A stretch of 30,316 nucleotides of DNA from JANOYC01 sp031428675. GTDB taxonomy: Bacteria; Actinomycetota; Actinomycetes; Actinomycetales; Microbacteriaceae. The stretch is from positions 1 to 30,316 of the forward strand of contig JANOYC010000071.1 of the NCBI GenBank assembly GCA_031428675.1. Reading direction: 5' to 3'. The translations under genes and the position numbers were made by a program. The notes under the pieces were generated by a model, which saw nothing but the letters and a program-made list of their open reading frames with translations, was not told the DNA's origin and ran no database searches. Below, piece after piece: positions 6,945 to 14,237 of this stretch (positions are counted from its first letter, which is position 1; each line of letters begins with the position of its first letter).

Positions 6945-8474
6945 CTAGCGGGCTTTTTCCATGGTCATGAGTTTGATGAGGCGCTCCGGAGTTGCTTCCG
7001 CAACGGGGAGCTCCCCGGTAATCCGCCCTTCGGAGAGTGCATACACGCGGTCCGAGATGCCGAGCAATTCGGGCAGTTCAGAGGAGATGACGATGATGCC
7101 TTTCCCCTCCGCGGCGAGCTTGTTGATGATCGTGTAGATCTCGTACTTCGCTCCGACGTCGATTCCTCGGGTCGGCTCGTCAAGAATCAGCACGTCGGGA
7201 TCGGAGTAGATCCACTTGGACAGAACAACCTTTTGCTGGTTACCGCCCGACAACTTGCCGGTCTTCGCGAGCACGGTTGGTGACTTGATGTTCATGCTCT
7301 TGCGGTAGTCGTTGGCGACACGAAACTCTTCGTTGTCGTTGACGAGGCCGAGGCTCGTCAACTTCTCGAGGGATGCCGCTGAGATGTTGCGCTTGATGTC
7401 ATCGATGAGGTTGAGTCCGTAGGTCTTGCGATCCTCGGTTGCGTAGGCGATGCCATTTCGAATGGCCTCCGCAACGGTGCGGGTCTTGATCTCTTCACCG
7501 CTCTTGAACACTCTGCCGCTGATTCGTGAACCGTAGCTGCGCCCGAACAAGCTCATCGCGAATTCGGTGCGCCCTGCGCCCATGAGCCCAGCGATTCCGA
7601 CAATCTCGCCACGGCGAACATTGAGATTCACGTTGTCGACGACGACGCGAGTTGGGTCTTGCGGGTGGTGTGCAGTCCAGTCCTCGACTCGCAGGATCTC
7701 CTCGCCGATGTGGGGAGTGTGATCTGGGTAACGATGTTCCAAGTCGCGCCCGACCATGTCCTTGATGATGCGCTCTTCGGTCACGTCGTCCTTGGCGATC
7801 GTTTCGATCGTCTGACCATCACGGATGACCGTGACCGAATCCGAAATCTTCTTGATCTCGTTGAGCTTGTGACTGATGATGATCGAGGTGATCCCCTGCC
7901 CCTTGAGGTGCAGGATCAGGTTGAGCAGGTGATCCGAATCTTCATCGTTGAGAGCAGCGGTGGGTTCGTCGAGAATTAGCAGCTTCACGCGCTTCGATAG
8001 CGCCTTTGCAATCTCGACGAGTTGCTGCTTGCCGACCCCAATATCCATGATTTTGGTGACCGGGTTCTCCCGGAGACCCACCCGGGCGAGAAGCTTGGCA
8101 GCTTCCGAGTTGGTCTTGTTCCAGTCGATGAGCCCCGCGAATCCCTTGACCTCATTGTTGAGGAAGATGTTTTCAGCGATCGACAAGTGCGGGCTCAACG
8201 CCAGCTCTTGGTGAATGATGACGATGCCCTCGTGTTCGCTGTCACGAATGTCTTTGAAGTGCATCGTTTTGTTCTCGAAGACGATATCGCCGTCATATGT
8301 TCCGTGCGGGTATACGCCCGACAACACCTTCATGAGCGTCGACTTGCCGGCGCCATTCTCGCCGCAGATGGCGTGAACCTCGCCGCGAGCCACCTCAAGG
8401 GTGACGTCGGATAAGGCCTTTACGCCCGGAAAGGTCTTGGTGATCGACCGCATTTCCAGGATGTTCGTTGTCAC
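6945..8474 (-). CDS. mmsA: Sugar ABC transporter ATP-binding protein, two ATPase domains (MmsA/GguA)
   Basis: Energises pentose/monosaccharide import with MmsB. 509 aa, two fused ABC domains. Domain 1 has Walker A GENGAGKST (about residues 35-43), a Q-loop in IIHQELAL, a degenerate signature (GVGKQQLVEIA in place of LSGGQ) and Walker B LLILDEPTAAL. Domain 2 has the usual degenerate Walker A (GLMGAGRTE), an intact LSGGNQQKV signature and LILDEPTRGID. This asymmetry is normal for CUT2 sugar ATPases. The frame is open to 8537, but those codons run through a perfect hairpin, and GTG at 8474 has an AGAAAG site upstream and begins the family's usual N-terminus (TTNILEMRSITKTF). It lies between chvE and mmsB. 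Confidence 0.94.
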   Translation of the reverse strand: MTTNILEMRSITKTFPGVKALSDVTLEVARGEVHAICGENGAGKSTLMKVLSGVYPHGTYDGDIVFENKTMHFKDIRDSEHEGIVIIHQELALSPHLSIAENIFLNNEVKGFAGLIDWNKTNSEAAKLLARVGLRENPVTKIMDIGVGKQQLVEIAKALSKRVKLLILDEPTAALNDEDSDHLLNLILHLKGQGITSIIISHKLNEIKKISDSVTVIRDGQTIETIAKDDVTEERIIKDMVGRDLEHRYPDHTPHIGEEILRVEDWTAHHPQDPTRVVVDNVNLNVRRGEIVGIAGLMGAGRTEFAMSLFGRSYGSRISGRVFKSGEEIKTRTVAEAIRNGIAYATEDRKTYGLNLIDDIKRNISAASLEKLTSLGLVNDNEEFRVANDYRKSMNIKSPTVLAKTGKLSGGNQQKVVLSKWIYSDPDVLILDEPTRGIDVGAKYEIYTIINKLAAEGKGIIVISSELPELLGISDRVYALSEGRITGELPVAEATPERLIKLMTMEKAR

Positions 8475-8507
8475 TGTTACCGGCTTTCTTACGACTTTGT
8501 GAGTAAT

Positions 8508-8541
8508 GCTGGTGGTGGGGAGCCTACTCCCCACCACCAGC
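8508..8541. terminator. Stem-loop between chvE and mmsA
   Basis: Perfect 15-bp stem, GCTGGTGGTGGGGAG (8508-8522) with its complement (8527-8541) and a CCTA loop. It lies 22 nt after the chvE stop and has no T-run downstream, so it more likely protects the chvE message or partially terminates transcription than fully stops it. Confidence 0.75.
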
Positions 8542-8563
8542 GGATTATGGATGCCGCGTCGAC

Positions 8564-9691
8564 CTAGAGGCCGAGGTCCTCGGCGGTCCAGTATCCGGTG
8601 TCGACAAGCGCGGTGACCACGTTGTCCTTGACGACGGGAACCGGGCCGAGAAGGAACGACGGAACGACCTTCACGCCGTTGTCGTACGTCTCGGTGTCGT
8701 TCGTCTCGGGCGTCTCACCGTTGAGCAGAGCCTCGGCCATTCCGGCCGCGACCTTGGCGAGCTCACGCGTGTCCTTGAAGATGGTCGCGTACTGCTCGCC
8801 GGCGAGGATTGCCTTGACCGAGTCGACCTCAGCGTCCTGTCCGGAAATGATCGGCCAGCCTTCGCCGACGGAGTATCCCGCACCTTCCAGTGCGGAGATG
8901 ATTCCCCGCGAGATGCCGTCGTAGGGCGACAGCACGGCGTTGATCTTCGAACCGTCGGAGTACGTCGAAGTGATGATGTTCTCGAGGCGGCTCTGCGCTT
9001 CTTCACCATCCCAACGCAGCGTTGCGGCCTGTTCGATGTCGGTCTGACCGCTCTTGACAACGAGCGTTCCGTCGTCGACAAGCGGCTGGAGCACGTCCAT
9101 GGCGCCGTTGAAGAAGAAGAACGCGTTGTTGTCGTCGAGTGAACCGGCGAACAGCTCGATGTTGAACGGACCGGCAGGTGCGCCCTCGATCGGGGTGCCG
9201 TCGAGTTCTGCGAGGCCGAGCCCGTTGAGGATCGTCCACGCCTGCTGCTGGCCAACAAGGAAGTTGTCGAACGTCGCGTAGTAGTCGACGTTCTCCGAGT
9301 CGCGGATGAGGCGGTCATATGCGATAACCGGGATGCCCGCGTCGCCAGCGTCCGCGAGGATGTTGGTGAGCGTCGTTCCGTCGATCGCGGCGATGATGAG
9401 CGCTTCCGCGCCCTTGGTGATCATGTTCTCTACCTGGCTGACCTGGGTCGGGATGTCGTCTTCTGCGTACTGCAAGTCGACGGTGAAGCCCTGTTCCTCA
9501 AGAGTGTCCTTGAGGGCGTTGCCGTCAGCGATCCAGCGCTCGGACGACTTCGTCGGCATCGCGACGCCGACAACGCCGCCGCCGCCTCCGCCGCCTCCAT
9601 CGCCGTCGCCCGATCCGGTCGACGTGCAGGCCGCGAGGCCCGCAACCATGGCGCCTGCGGCGACCAGGGAGAGAAGTGCCTTCTTCTTCAC
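8564..9691 (-). CDS. chvE: Multiple-sugar ABC transporter substrate-binding lipoprotein (ChvE-like)
   Basis: Extracellular sugar receptor of the MmsAB importer, periplasmic-binding-protein type I fold (Peripla_BP_4). 375 aa, GTG start at 9691 with GAAAGGA upstream. Seen: a lipoprotein signal with Lys2-4, a hydrophobic core and lipobox LAAC (Cys22), then a flexible Gly/Asp/Ser linker including eight consecutive Gly, then VGVAMPTKSSERW, the characteristic ChvE/GguA-system start. Conserved AYDRLI and DAEVDSVKAI segments follow. Its position directly after araBDA suggests L-arabinose among the substrates; ChvE relatives bind several sugars, so xylose, glucose or galactose are also possible. The open frame extending to 9934 runs into araA and is not used. 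Confidence 0.93.
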   Translation of the reverse strand: MKKKALLSLVAAGAMVAGLAACTSTGSGDGDGGGGGGGGVVGVAMPTKSSERWIADGNALKDTLEEQGFTVDLQYAEDDIPTQVSQVENMITKGAEALIIAAIDGTTLTNILADAGDAGIPVIAYDRLIRDSENVDYYATFDNFLVGQQQAWTILNGLGLAELDGTPIEGAPAGPFNIELFAGSLDDNNAFFFFNGAMDVLQPLVDDGTLVVKSGQTDIEQAATLRWDGEEAQSRLENIITSTYSDGSKINAVLSPYDGISRGIISALEGAGYSVGEGWPIISGQDAEVDSVKAILAGEQYATIFKDTRELAKVAAGMAEALLNGETPETNDTETYDNGVKVVPSFLLGPVPVVKDNVVTALVDTGYWTAEDLGL

Positions 9692-9745
9692 TGTGATTCC
9701 TTTCGAATGTATGGACGTCGTTGTCGTTGTGTGTGGTGCAAATGC

Positions 9746-9772
9746 ATCCGGGTTCGTCCATGAAACCCGGAT
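9746..9772. terminator. Stem-loop between araA and chvE
   Basis: ATCCGGGTT (9746-9754) pairs perfectly with AACCCGGAT (9764-9772), with a 9-nt loop. It sits in the 121-bp gap after araA, on the path of minus-strand transcription to chvE, and has only a weak TTT after it. It may be a partial terminator or processing site setting the ratio of enzymes to transporter. Confidence 0.5.
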
Positions 9773-9812
9773 CCCAAATCGAGATTGCTCTCGGGGGCTT
9801 GTGGTGCTTGCG

Positions 9813-11333
9813 TCAGATGCCCTGCGCAAGTCGGTAGTACGCCGCGTTCCAGCGCACTTCCCTGGTGAATTCGCGAATAGTCGTGTCTTCGTCGATGACG
9901 AGCAACTCGACCTTCGCCATGTCAGCGAAGTCACGGAACACGTCGATTCCCACTGCTGTGGTCATGACCGTGTGGTGGGCCGCGCCTGCGATAAGCCATG
10001 CAGCAGCGCTCGTTTCGAAGTCCGGAGCGGGCTTCCACACTGCGCGACCGACGGGCAGGTTCGGCATCGGCGCGTCGAGTGGAACGTTCTCGACAACATT
10101 TGCCACGAGGCGGAAGCGATCGCGCATGTCACTCATCGCCACGACGACGGCGGGACCGGGGTCGGCATCGAAAACGAGGCGCACCGGGTCTTCGCGGTTG
10201 CCGATGCCCAACGGATGGATCTCCAAACTCGCCCGAGCTTTCGACAGAGAAGGGCTCACTTCGAGCATGTGCGCGCCGAGAATCTTCTCTTCGCCGGGAA
10301 CCAGGTGATAGGTGTAATCCTCCATGAGGGATGCGCCCCCCGGCAGCCCCGCGCCCATCACGCTGGCGACGTGCACGAGAATCGACGTCTTCCAGTCGCC
10401 CTCGCCGCCGAAGCCGTAGCCGTCGGCCATGAGTCGTTGCACGGCTAGTCCGGGAAGTTGGCGGAGCGCGCCGAGGTCTTCGAAGCTCGTCGTGAATGCG
10501 CCGAATCCGCCTGCTTCGAGGAAGGAGCGGAGCCCGAGCTCGATGGCAGCGCCGTAGCGAAGCGATTCGTGCCGCGCCGCACCGCGCCGCAATTCGGGAA
10601 CGATGTCGTAGAGGTCGATGTAGTCGGCGACAAGAGCGTCGATATCCGCGTCGCTTTGAGCGTGCACGGCGTCGGCGAGTTCGTTGACGCCCCAGGTGTT
10701 GACCTGCACTCCGAAGCGCAATTCGGCTTCGGTCTTGTCGCCCTCGGTGACGGCGACGAAGCGCATATTGTCTCCGAAGCGAGCGAGCTTGAGCGAGTGG
10801 GCGGCCGCCCAGCCGCACGCGGCGCGGCTCCAGGTGCCGACTGACTGGGTCACCGACGGGCTCGACACGTGACCGACCACGGTCTTGCGGGCGACTCCGA
10901 GCCGCGACTGGATATAGCCGAACTCACGGTCGCCGTGCGCCGCCTGGTTGAGGTTCATGAAATCGAAGTCGATCTCGCCCCACGGCAGCGCAACGTTCGC
11001 CTGAGTGTGCAGATGGAGTAGCGGCTTCCGCAGGGCGTCGAGGCCCGCGATCCACATCTTTGCGGGGCTGAACGTGTGCATCCAGGCGATGACGCCAACG
11101 ACTGCGTCGGAGTTGTTCGCATCCAGCGCGAGACGGCGAATGGACTCGCTGTCTTTCAACACTGGCTTCCAGACGATCGTGACCGGCACATCCGACGACG
11201 CGTCGAGTGCTCGAGCGATCTCCTGCGACTGCTCTGCCACCTGGCGGAGAGTCTCCTCGCCGTAGAGGTTCTGGCTTCCGGTAACGAACCACACTTCTCT
11301 CGTTGTGAGGTCGGGAATGATGCTGCGGCTCAC
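9813..11333 (-). CDS. araA: L-arabinose isomerase
   Basis: Mn2+-dependent cytoplasmic enzyme converting L-arabinose to L-ribulose. 506 aa, as expected. Seen: VWFVTGSQNLYG at the N-terminus, WMHTFSPAKMWI, LLHLHTQ, and the catalytic/metal set GFGGEGDWK (Glu near residue 310), MEDYTYHL, LGAHMLE and GAAHHTV. The start is GTG at 11333, overlapping the araD stop as GTGA, so translation is probably coupled to araD. It is the third gene of araBDA. Confidence 0.97.
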   Translation of the reverse strand: MSRSIIPDLTTREVWFVTGSQNLYGEETLRQVAEQSQEIARALDASSDVPVTIVWKPVLKDSESIRRLALDANNSDAVVGVIAWMHTFSPAKMWIAGLDALRKPLLHLHTQANVALPWGEIDFDFMNLNQAAHGDREFGYIQSRLGVARKTVVGHVSSPSVTQSVGTWSRAACGWAAAHSLKLARFGDNMRFVAVTEGDKTEAELRFGVQVNTWGVNELADAVHAQSDADIDALVADYIDLYDIVPELRRGAARHESLRYGAAIELGLRSFLEAGGFGAFTTSFEDLGALRQLPGLAVQRLMADGYGFGGEGDWKTSILVHVASVMGAGLPGGASLMEDYTYHLVPGEEKILGAHMLEVSPSLSKARASLEIHPLGIGNREDPVRLVFDADPGPAVVVAMSDMRDRFRLVANVVENVPLDAPMPNLPVGRAVWKPAPDFETSAAAWLIAGAAHHTVMTTAVGIDVFRDFADMAKVELLVIDEDTTIREFTREVRWNAAYYRLAQGI

Positions 11334-12040
11334 GCGAGGGCTCCTGCCGGGTCTTGTCCGTAGACGTTCTGGTATCTGTCGAAAAGCGCGTCGATCGCGC
11401 CGGTGGGGATCTCCACGAGATCCCCACCCTGACGTGCGATGTGCACGGTGCGCGCGACGTCCTCGACCATCACCGCGGCCTTGACTGCGTCTTTCGCGTC
11501 CTTGCCGATCGTGAACGGGCCGTGGTTGCGCATGAGCACGGCGCGTGAGCGGTGCCCGGTGAGCGTCGCAACGATGCCGCGTCCGATGGAGTCATCGCCG
11601 ATGATGGCGAAAGGACCGATGGGGATCTCGCCGCCGAACTCATCGGCCATTGCCGTGATGACGCAGGGAATCGATTCGCCACGAGCCGCCCACGCGGTCG
11701 CATACGTGGAATGCGTGTGAACAACCCCACCGACTTCGGGCATATTCCGATATACGTATGCGTGTGCTGCGGTGTCGCTGGACGGGCTGCGGTCCGAACC
11801 GGGTGTGCCGCCGATCACCGTGCCCTCCAAGTCGCAGAGAATCATGTTCTCCGGGCTGAGCTCGTCATACGAGACACCACTCGGTTTGATCACGAAAAGT
11901 TCGGCGCCCGGCACTCGGCCGGAAACGTTGCCGCCGGTCCAGATGACGAGCCCATATCGGGTCAGCTCGCCGTGAAGCCGGGCGACATCGTCGCGGGTGC
12001 GGGCGATCGCTACCTCGATCTCAGGAGTGAAGGTGGTCAC
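11330..12040 (-). CDS. araD: L-ribulose-5-phosphate 4-epimerase
   Basis: Class II aldolase-fold zinc enzyme converting L-ribulose 5-phosphate to D-xylulose 5-phosphate, where the arabinose and xylose routes meet. 236 aa, normal. Seen: GNVSGR, KPSGV, SSDTAAH, the zinc-binding HTHS and MRNHG motifs, in family order. The GTG start at 12040 overlaps the araB stop (GTGA), and its own stop overlaps the araA start in the same way, so the three genes form a tightly coupled unit. Confidence 0.96.
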   Translation of the reverse strand: MTTFTPEIEVAIARTRDDVARLHGELTRYGLVIWTGGNVSGRVPGAELFVIKPSGVSYDELSPENMILCDLEGTVIGGTPGSDRSPSSDTAAHAYVYRNMPEVGGVVHTHSTYATAWAARGESIPCVITAMADEFGGEIPIGPFAIIGDDSIGRGIVATLTGHRSRAVLMRNHGPFTIGKDAKDAVKAAVMVEDVARTVHIARQGGDLVEIPTGAIDALFDRYQNVYGQDPAGALA

Positions 12041-13728
12041 GCGTGTGCTTCCTTCCGCATTGCCTTGAGGCGGTGCATGACGTCGTTCCCTCCGCGCCCG
12101 AAGTAGTCGTAGAGGGTTGAGTACTCGGCGTAGAGTAGGTCGTAGGCATCCGCTGCCTCGGTGTTCGGGCTATACACAGCCTTGTTGACCTTGCCCATCG
12201 CTGCCCCGGCGTCGCGCACGCTCTGATATGCCCCCGCCGCGACCGCCGCGTGGATGGCCGACCCGAGAGCTGGGCCCTGCGTGCTCGCGATCACGGAGAT
12301 CGGCATGCGCAGAACATCGCTGTACACCTGCATGAGGAACGGGTTGCGCAGTAGTCCGCCAGCCACGATGAACTCGGTCACCGGAACGCCGCTCGCCGCG
12401 AAAGTCTCCACAATCTTGCGGGTGCCGAAGGCGGTCGATTCGAACAGGGCTCGGTAGATCTCCTCGGCGCGGGTGGTGAGGGTTGCCCCGAACACCACGC
12501 CGCTGAGTTTGGCGTCGACGAGCACCGACCGGTTACCACCGAACCAGTCGAGTGCGACCAGTCCGTGACCGCCGACTGGCTGATCCTTGATGAGTTCGGT
12601 GAGGTGTTCGTGCACGCTGATGCCGGCCGTCGCGGCCTCGTCGTGGTAGCGAGCGGGTACCTGGTTGTTCACAAACCACGCGAAGATGTCACCGACACCG
12701 GATTGTCCGGCTTCATAGCCGTAGAGTCCGCTGACGATACCGCCGTCAACCACGCCACACATCCCCGGCACTTCGCGCAATACATCAGAGTTCATGACGT
12801 GGCAGGTCGAGGTGCCCATAATGGCGACCATTTGGCCCGGCTCGGTCGCCTGTGCGGCAGGGGCTGTGACGTGCGCATCAACGTTGCCGACTGCCACGGC
12901 GATACCCTCGGGAAGACCAGTCCATGCGGCGGCCTCGGCCGTCAGCGTGCCGGCCGCGTCACCAAGCTGGCCGATCTCGTGGGCGACCTTGGTCACGGCG
13001 AAATCGGCGAAGTCGGGGTTGAGCGCGCCGAGGAAGTCCTCGCTCGGATACGCACCGTCCTGGTACACGCCCTTGTACCCGGCGGTGCAGGCGTTGCGCA
13101 CATAGTTGCCGCACAGTTGCCAGACGATCCAGTCGGCTGCTTCCACCCAGTGGTCCATCAGGTGGTAGAGCTCGGGGTCTTCCTCGAGCAATTGCAGGCC
13201 TTTCGCGAACTCCCACTCGCTGGAGATCAGTCCCCCGTAGCGCGGGAGCCACGATTCGCCGCGCTCGGCTGCCAGCGCGTTGATTCGATCTGCCTGCGCC
13301 TGGGCAGCGTGGTGCTTCCAGAGCTTCACGTAGGCGTGGGGGCGACCGGCGAAGCCTTCGACTTCGTTGAGAGGAGTTCCGTCGGCGAGCACGGGCAACG
13401 GTGTTGAGGCGGTGAAGTCCGTACCGATGCCGATGACCTTCGACGGGTCGATTCCTGCGTTGGCAATAGCCTGGGGAACCGCGGTCTTCAGAACATCCAC
13501 GTAATCGGACGCGACCTGCAACGCCCACTCTGGCGGAAGTTTGGCTCCGGATGCCGCGAGCGTGGTGTCCATGACAGCGTGCGGGTAGTCGAGAACGCCA
13601 GCTCCGAGTTCGACGCCGTCGGAGACGCGGACAACGACCGCGCGACCGGAGAGCGTTCCATAGTCGACTCCGATGACGTATTGCTCATCGCGCGAGTCGG
13701 AGGATTCAGCGTGGGGGGAGTTGTTCAC
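12037..13728 (-). CDS. araB: L-ribulokinase
   Basis: FGGY-family kinase phosphorylating L-ribulose to L-ribulose 5-phosphate. 563 aa, the long form typical of AraB. Seen: N-terminal VDYGTLSGRA (phosphate binding), GIGTDFTASTPLPV, a C-terminal ATPase segment with MGTSTCHVM, and GGLLRNPFLMQ. The start is GTG at 13728 with a GAGG site 8 nt upstream; no ATG is available nearby. It is the first gene of araBDA, with a recognisable promoter and a LacI-type operator upstream. Confidence 0.96.
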   Translation of the reverse strand: MNNSPHAESSDSRDEQYVIGVDYGTLSGRAVVVRVSDGVELGAGVLDYPHAVMDTTLAASGAKLPPEWALQVASDYVDVLKTAVPQAIANAGIDPSKVIGIGTDFTASTPLPVLADGTPLNEVEGFAGRPHAYVKLWKHHAAQAQADRINALAAERGESWLPRYGGLISSEWEFAKGLQLLEEDPELYHLMDHWVEAADWIVWQLCGNYVRNACTAGYKGVYQDGAYPSEDFLGALNPDFADFAVTKVAHEIGQLGDAAGTLTAEAAAWTGLPEGIAVAVGNVDAHVTAPAAQATEPGQMVAIMGTSTCHVMNSDVLREVPGMCGVVDGGIVSGLYGYEAGQSGVGDIFAWFVNNQVPARYHDEAATAGISVHEHLTELIKDQPVGGHGLVALDWFGGNRSVLVDAKLSGVVFGATLTTRAEEIYRALFESTAFGTRKIVETFAASGVPVTEFIVAGGLLRNPFLMQVYSDVLRMPISVIASTQGPALGSAIHAAVAAGAYQSVRDAGAAMGKVNKAVYSPNTEAADAYDLLYAEYSTLYDYFGRGGNDVMHRLKAMRKEAHA

Positions 13729-13757
13729 TCGTGACCTCGTTGTCGATTGCTTTCGTC

Positions 13758-13773
13758 ATGTGACCGTTCACAT
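13758..13773. promoter_or_regulatory. LacI-type operator (AraR box) before araB
   Basis: ATGTGACCGTTCACAT: perfect 6-bp arms ATGTGA/TCACAT around CCGT. It lies about +7 to +22 from the predicted araB transcript start. A 14/16 copy occurs upstream of the LacI-family gene at 22098-22113, which supports a shared regulator. Confidence 0.7.
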
Positions 13774-13786
13774 CATGCTCCGCCAT

Positions 13787-13815
13787 GTTACAACCGTGCT
13801 ACGCGAGTGTGTCAA
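13787..13815 (-). promoter_or_regulatory. araB promoter (-35/-10)
   Basis: On the minus strand, TTGACA (13815-13810), a 17-bp spacer, then TGTAAC (13792-13787). Consensus -35, near-consensus -10, ideal spacing. The predicted start is near 13780, leaving a leader of about 50 nt that contains the operator. Confidence 0.75.
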
Positions 13816-14237
13816 GGCCGAGCGTCAAAACCCAATGTCACTTTTCGGTAACCACGCCGTGACGACGACTCCCGCTGGCGCTGAATTGTCACAATTTGGT
13901 AGCGCTCCGCCGGCCGATTGTCGGTTCACGGTAACCCCGGAGCGGAGTGGGGTCACAAAATCCGCGCAAGAACGGCGAAACGATCCAATGCAATCGATGA
14001 GATTGCGATGAGAACGCCAGAAGTCTCAGCAAATTGGGGGGTTGCGCCGCGCGTTACACGGGTGCACTGTGGCTACGTCCAGCGTTAGCAGAATAATTCT
14101 CTACTTTACTGAACGAGCCACGCCACCACCCGGCACCACCCGGCCCCACCCCCGGCGGTGTCGGACCCCACCTTCCGCTCCCGAGTAGCCGAGGTATTTA
14201 TGCACCGCAGCGTATGCACCCCCAGGATCAGCTAGCC
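13816..14237. other. Divergent intergenic region araB / RND operon
   Basis: No gene is supported in this stretch of about 420 bp. It holds a 13-nt palindrome AATTGT-C-ACAATT (13884-13896), a GCAATC/GATTGC inverted pair (13990-14006), an 11-nt palindrome AGAATAATTCT (14090-14100) and a C-rich tandem repeat (14121-14150). The RND promoter is probably here, but no convincing -35/-10 pair was found. The palindromes are possible operators for an unidentified regulator. Confidence 0.45.
14121..14150 (+). repeat. C-rich tandem 10-mer, three copies
   Basis: Three degenerate 10-bp units, CGCCACCACC, CGGCACCACC and CGGCCCCACC, in the leader region of the RND operon, followed by a GGCGGTG that can pair back with them. 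Confidence 0.6.

Noticed and set aside
5665..6948. 427-aa plus-strand open frame opposite mmsB
   Set aside because: Antisense shadow of a well-supported permease. Its product is a low-complexity Asp/Glu/Arg/His-rich chain with no family motif, as expected from reading a membrane protein gene backwards.
9560..9605. GCC/TCC triplet repeat in the chvE gene
   Set aside because: Encodes the Gly-rich linker after the lipobox, common in actinobacterial binding lipoproteins; not treated as a separate element.
9692..9934. N-terminal extension of chvE into araA
   Set aside because: The lipoprotein signal peptide begins exactly at 9691 after a clear Shine-Dalgarno; upstream codons overlap araA.
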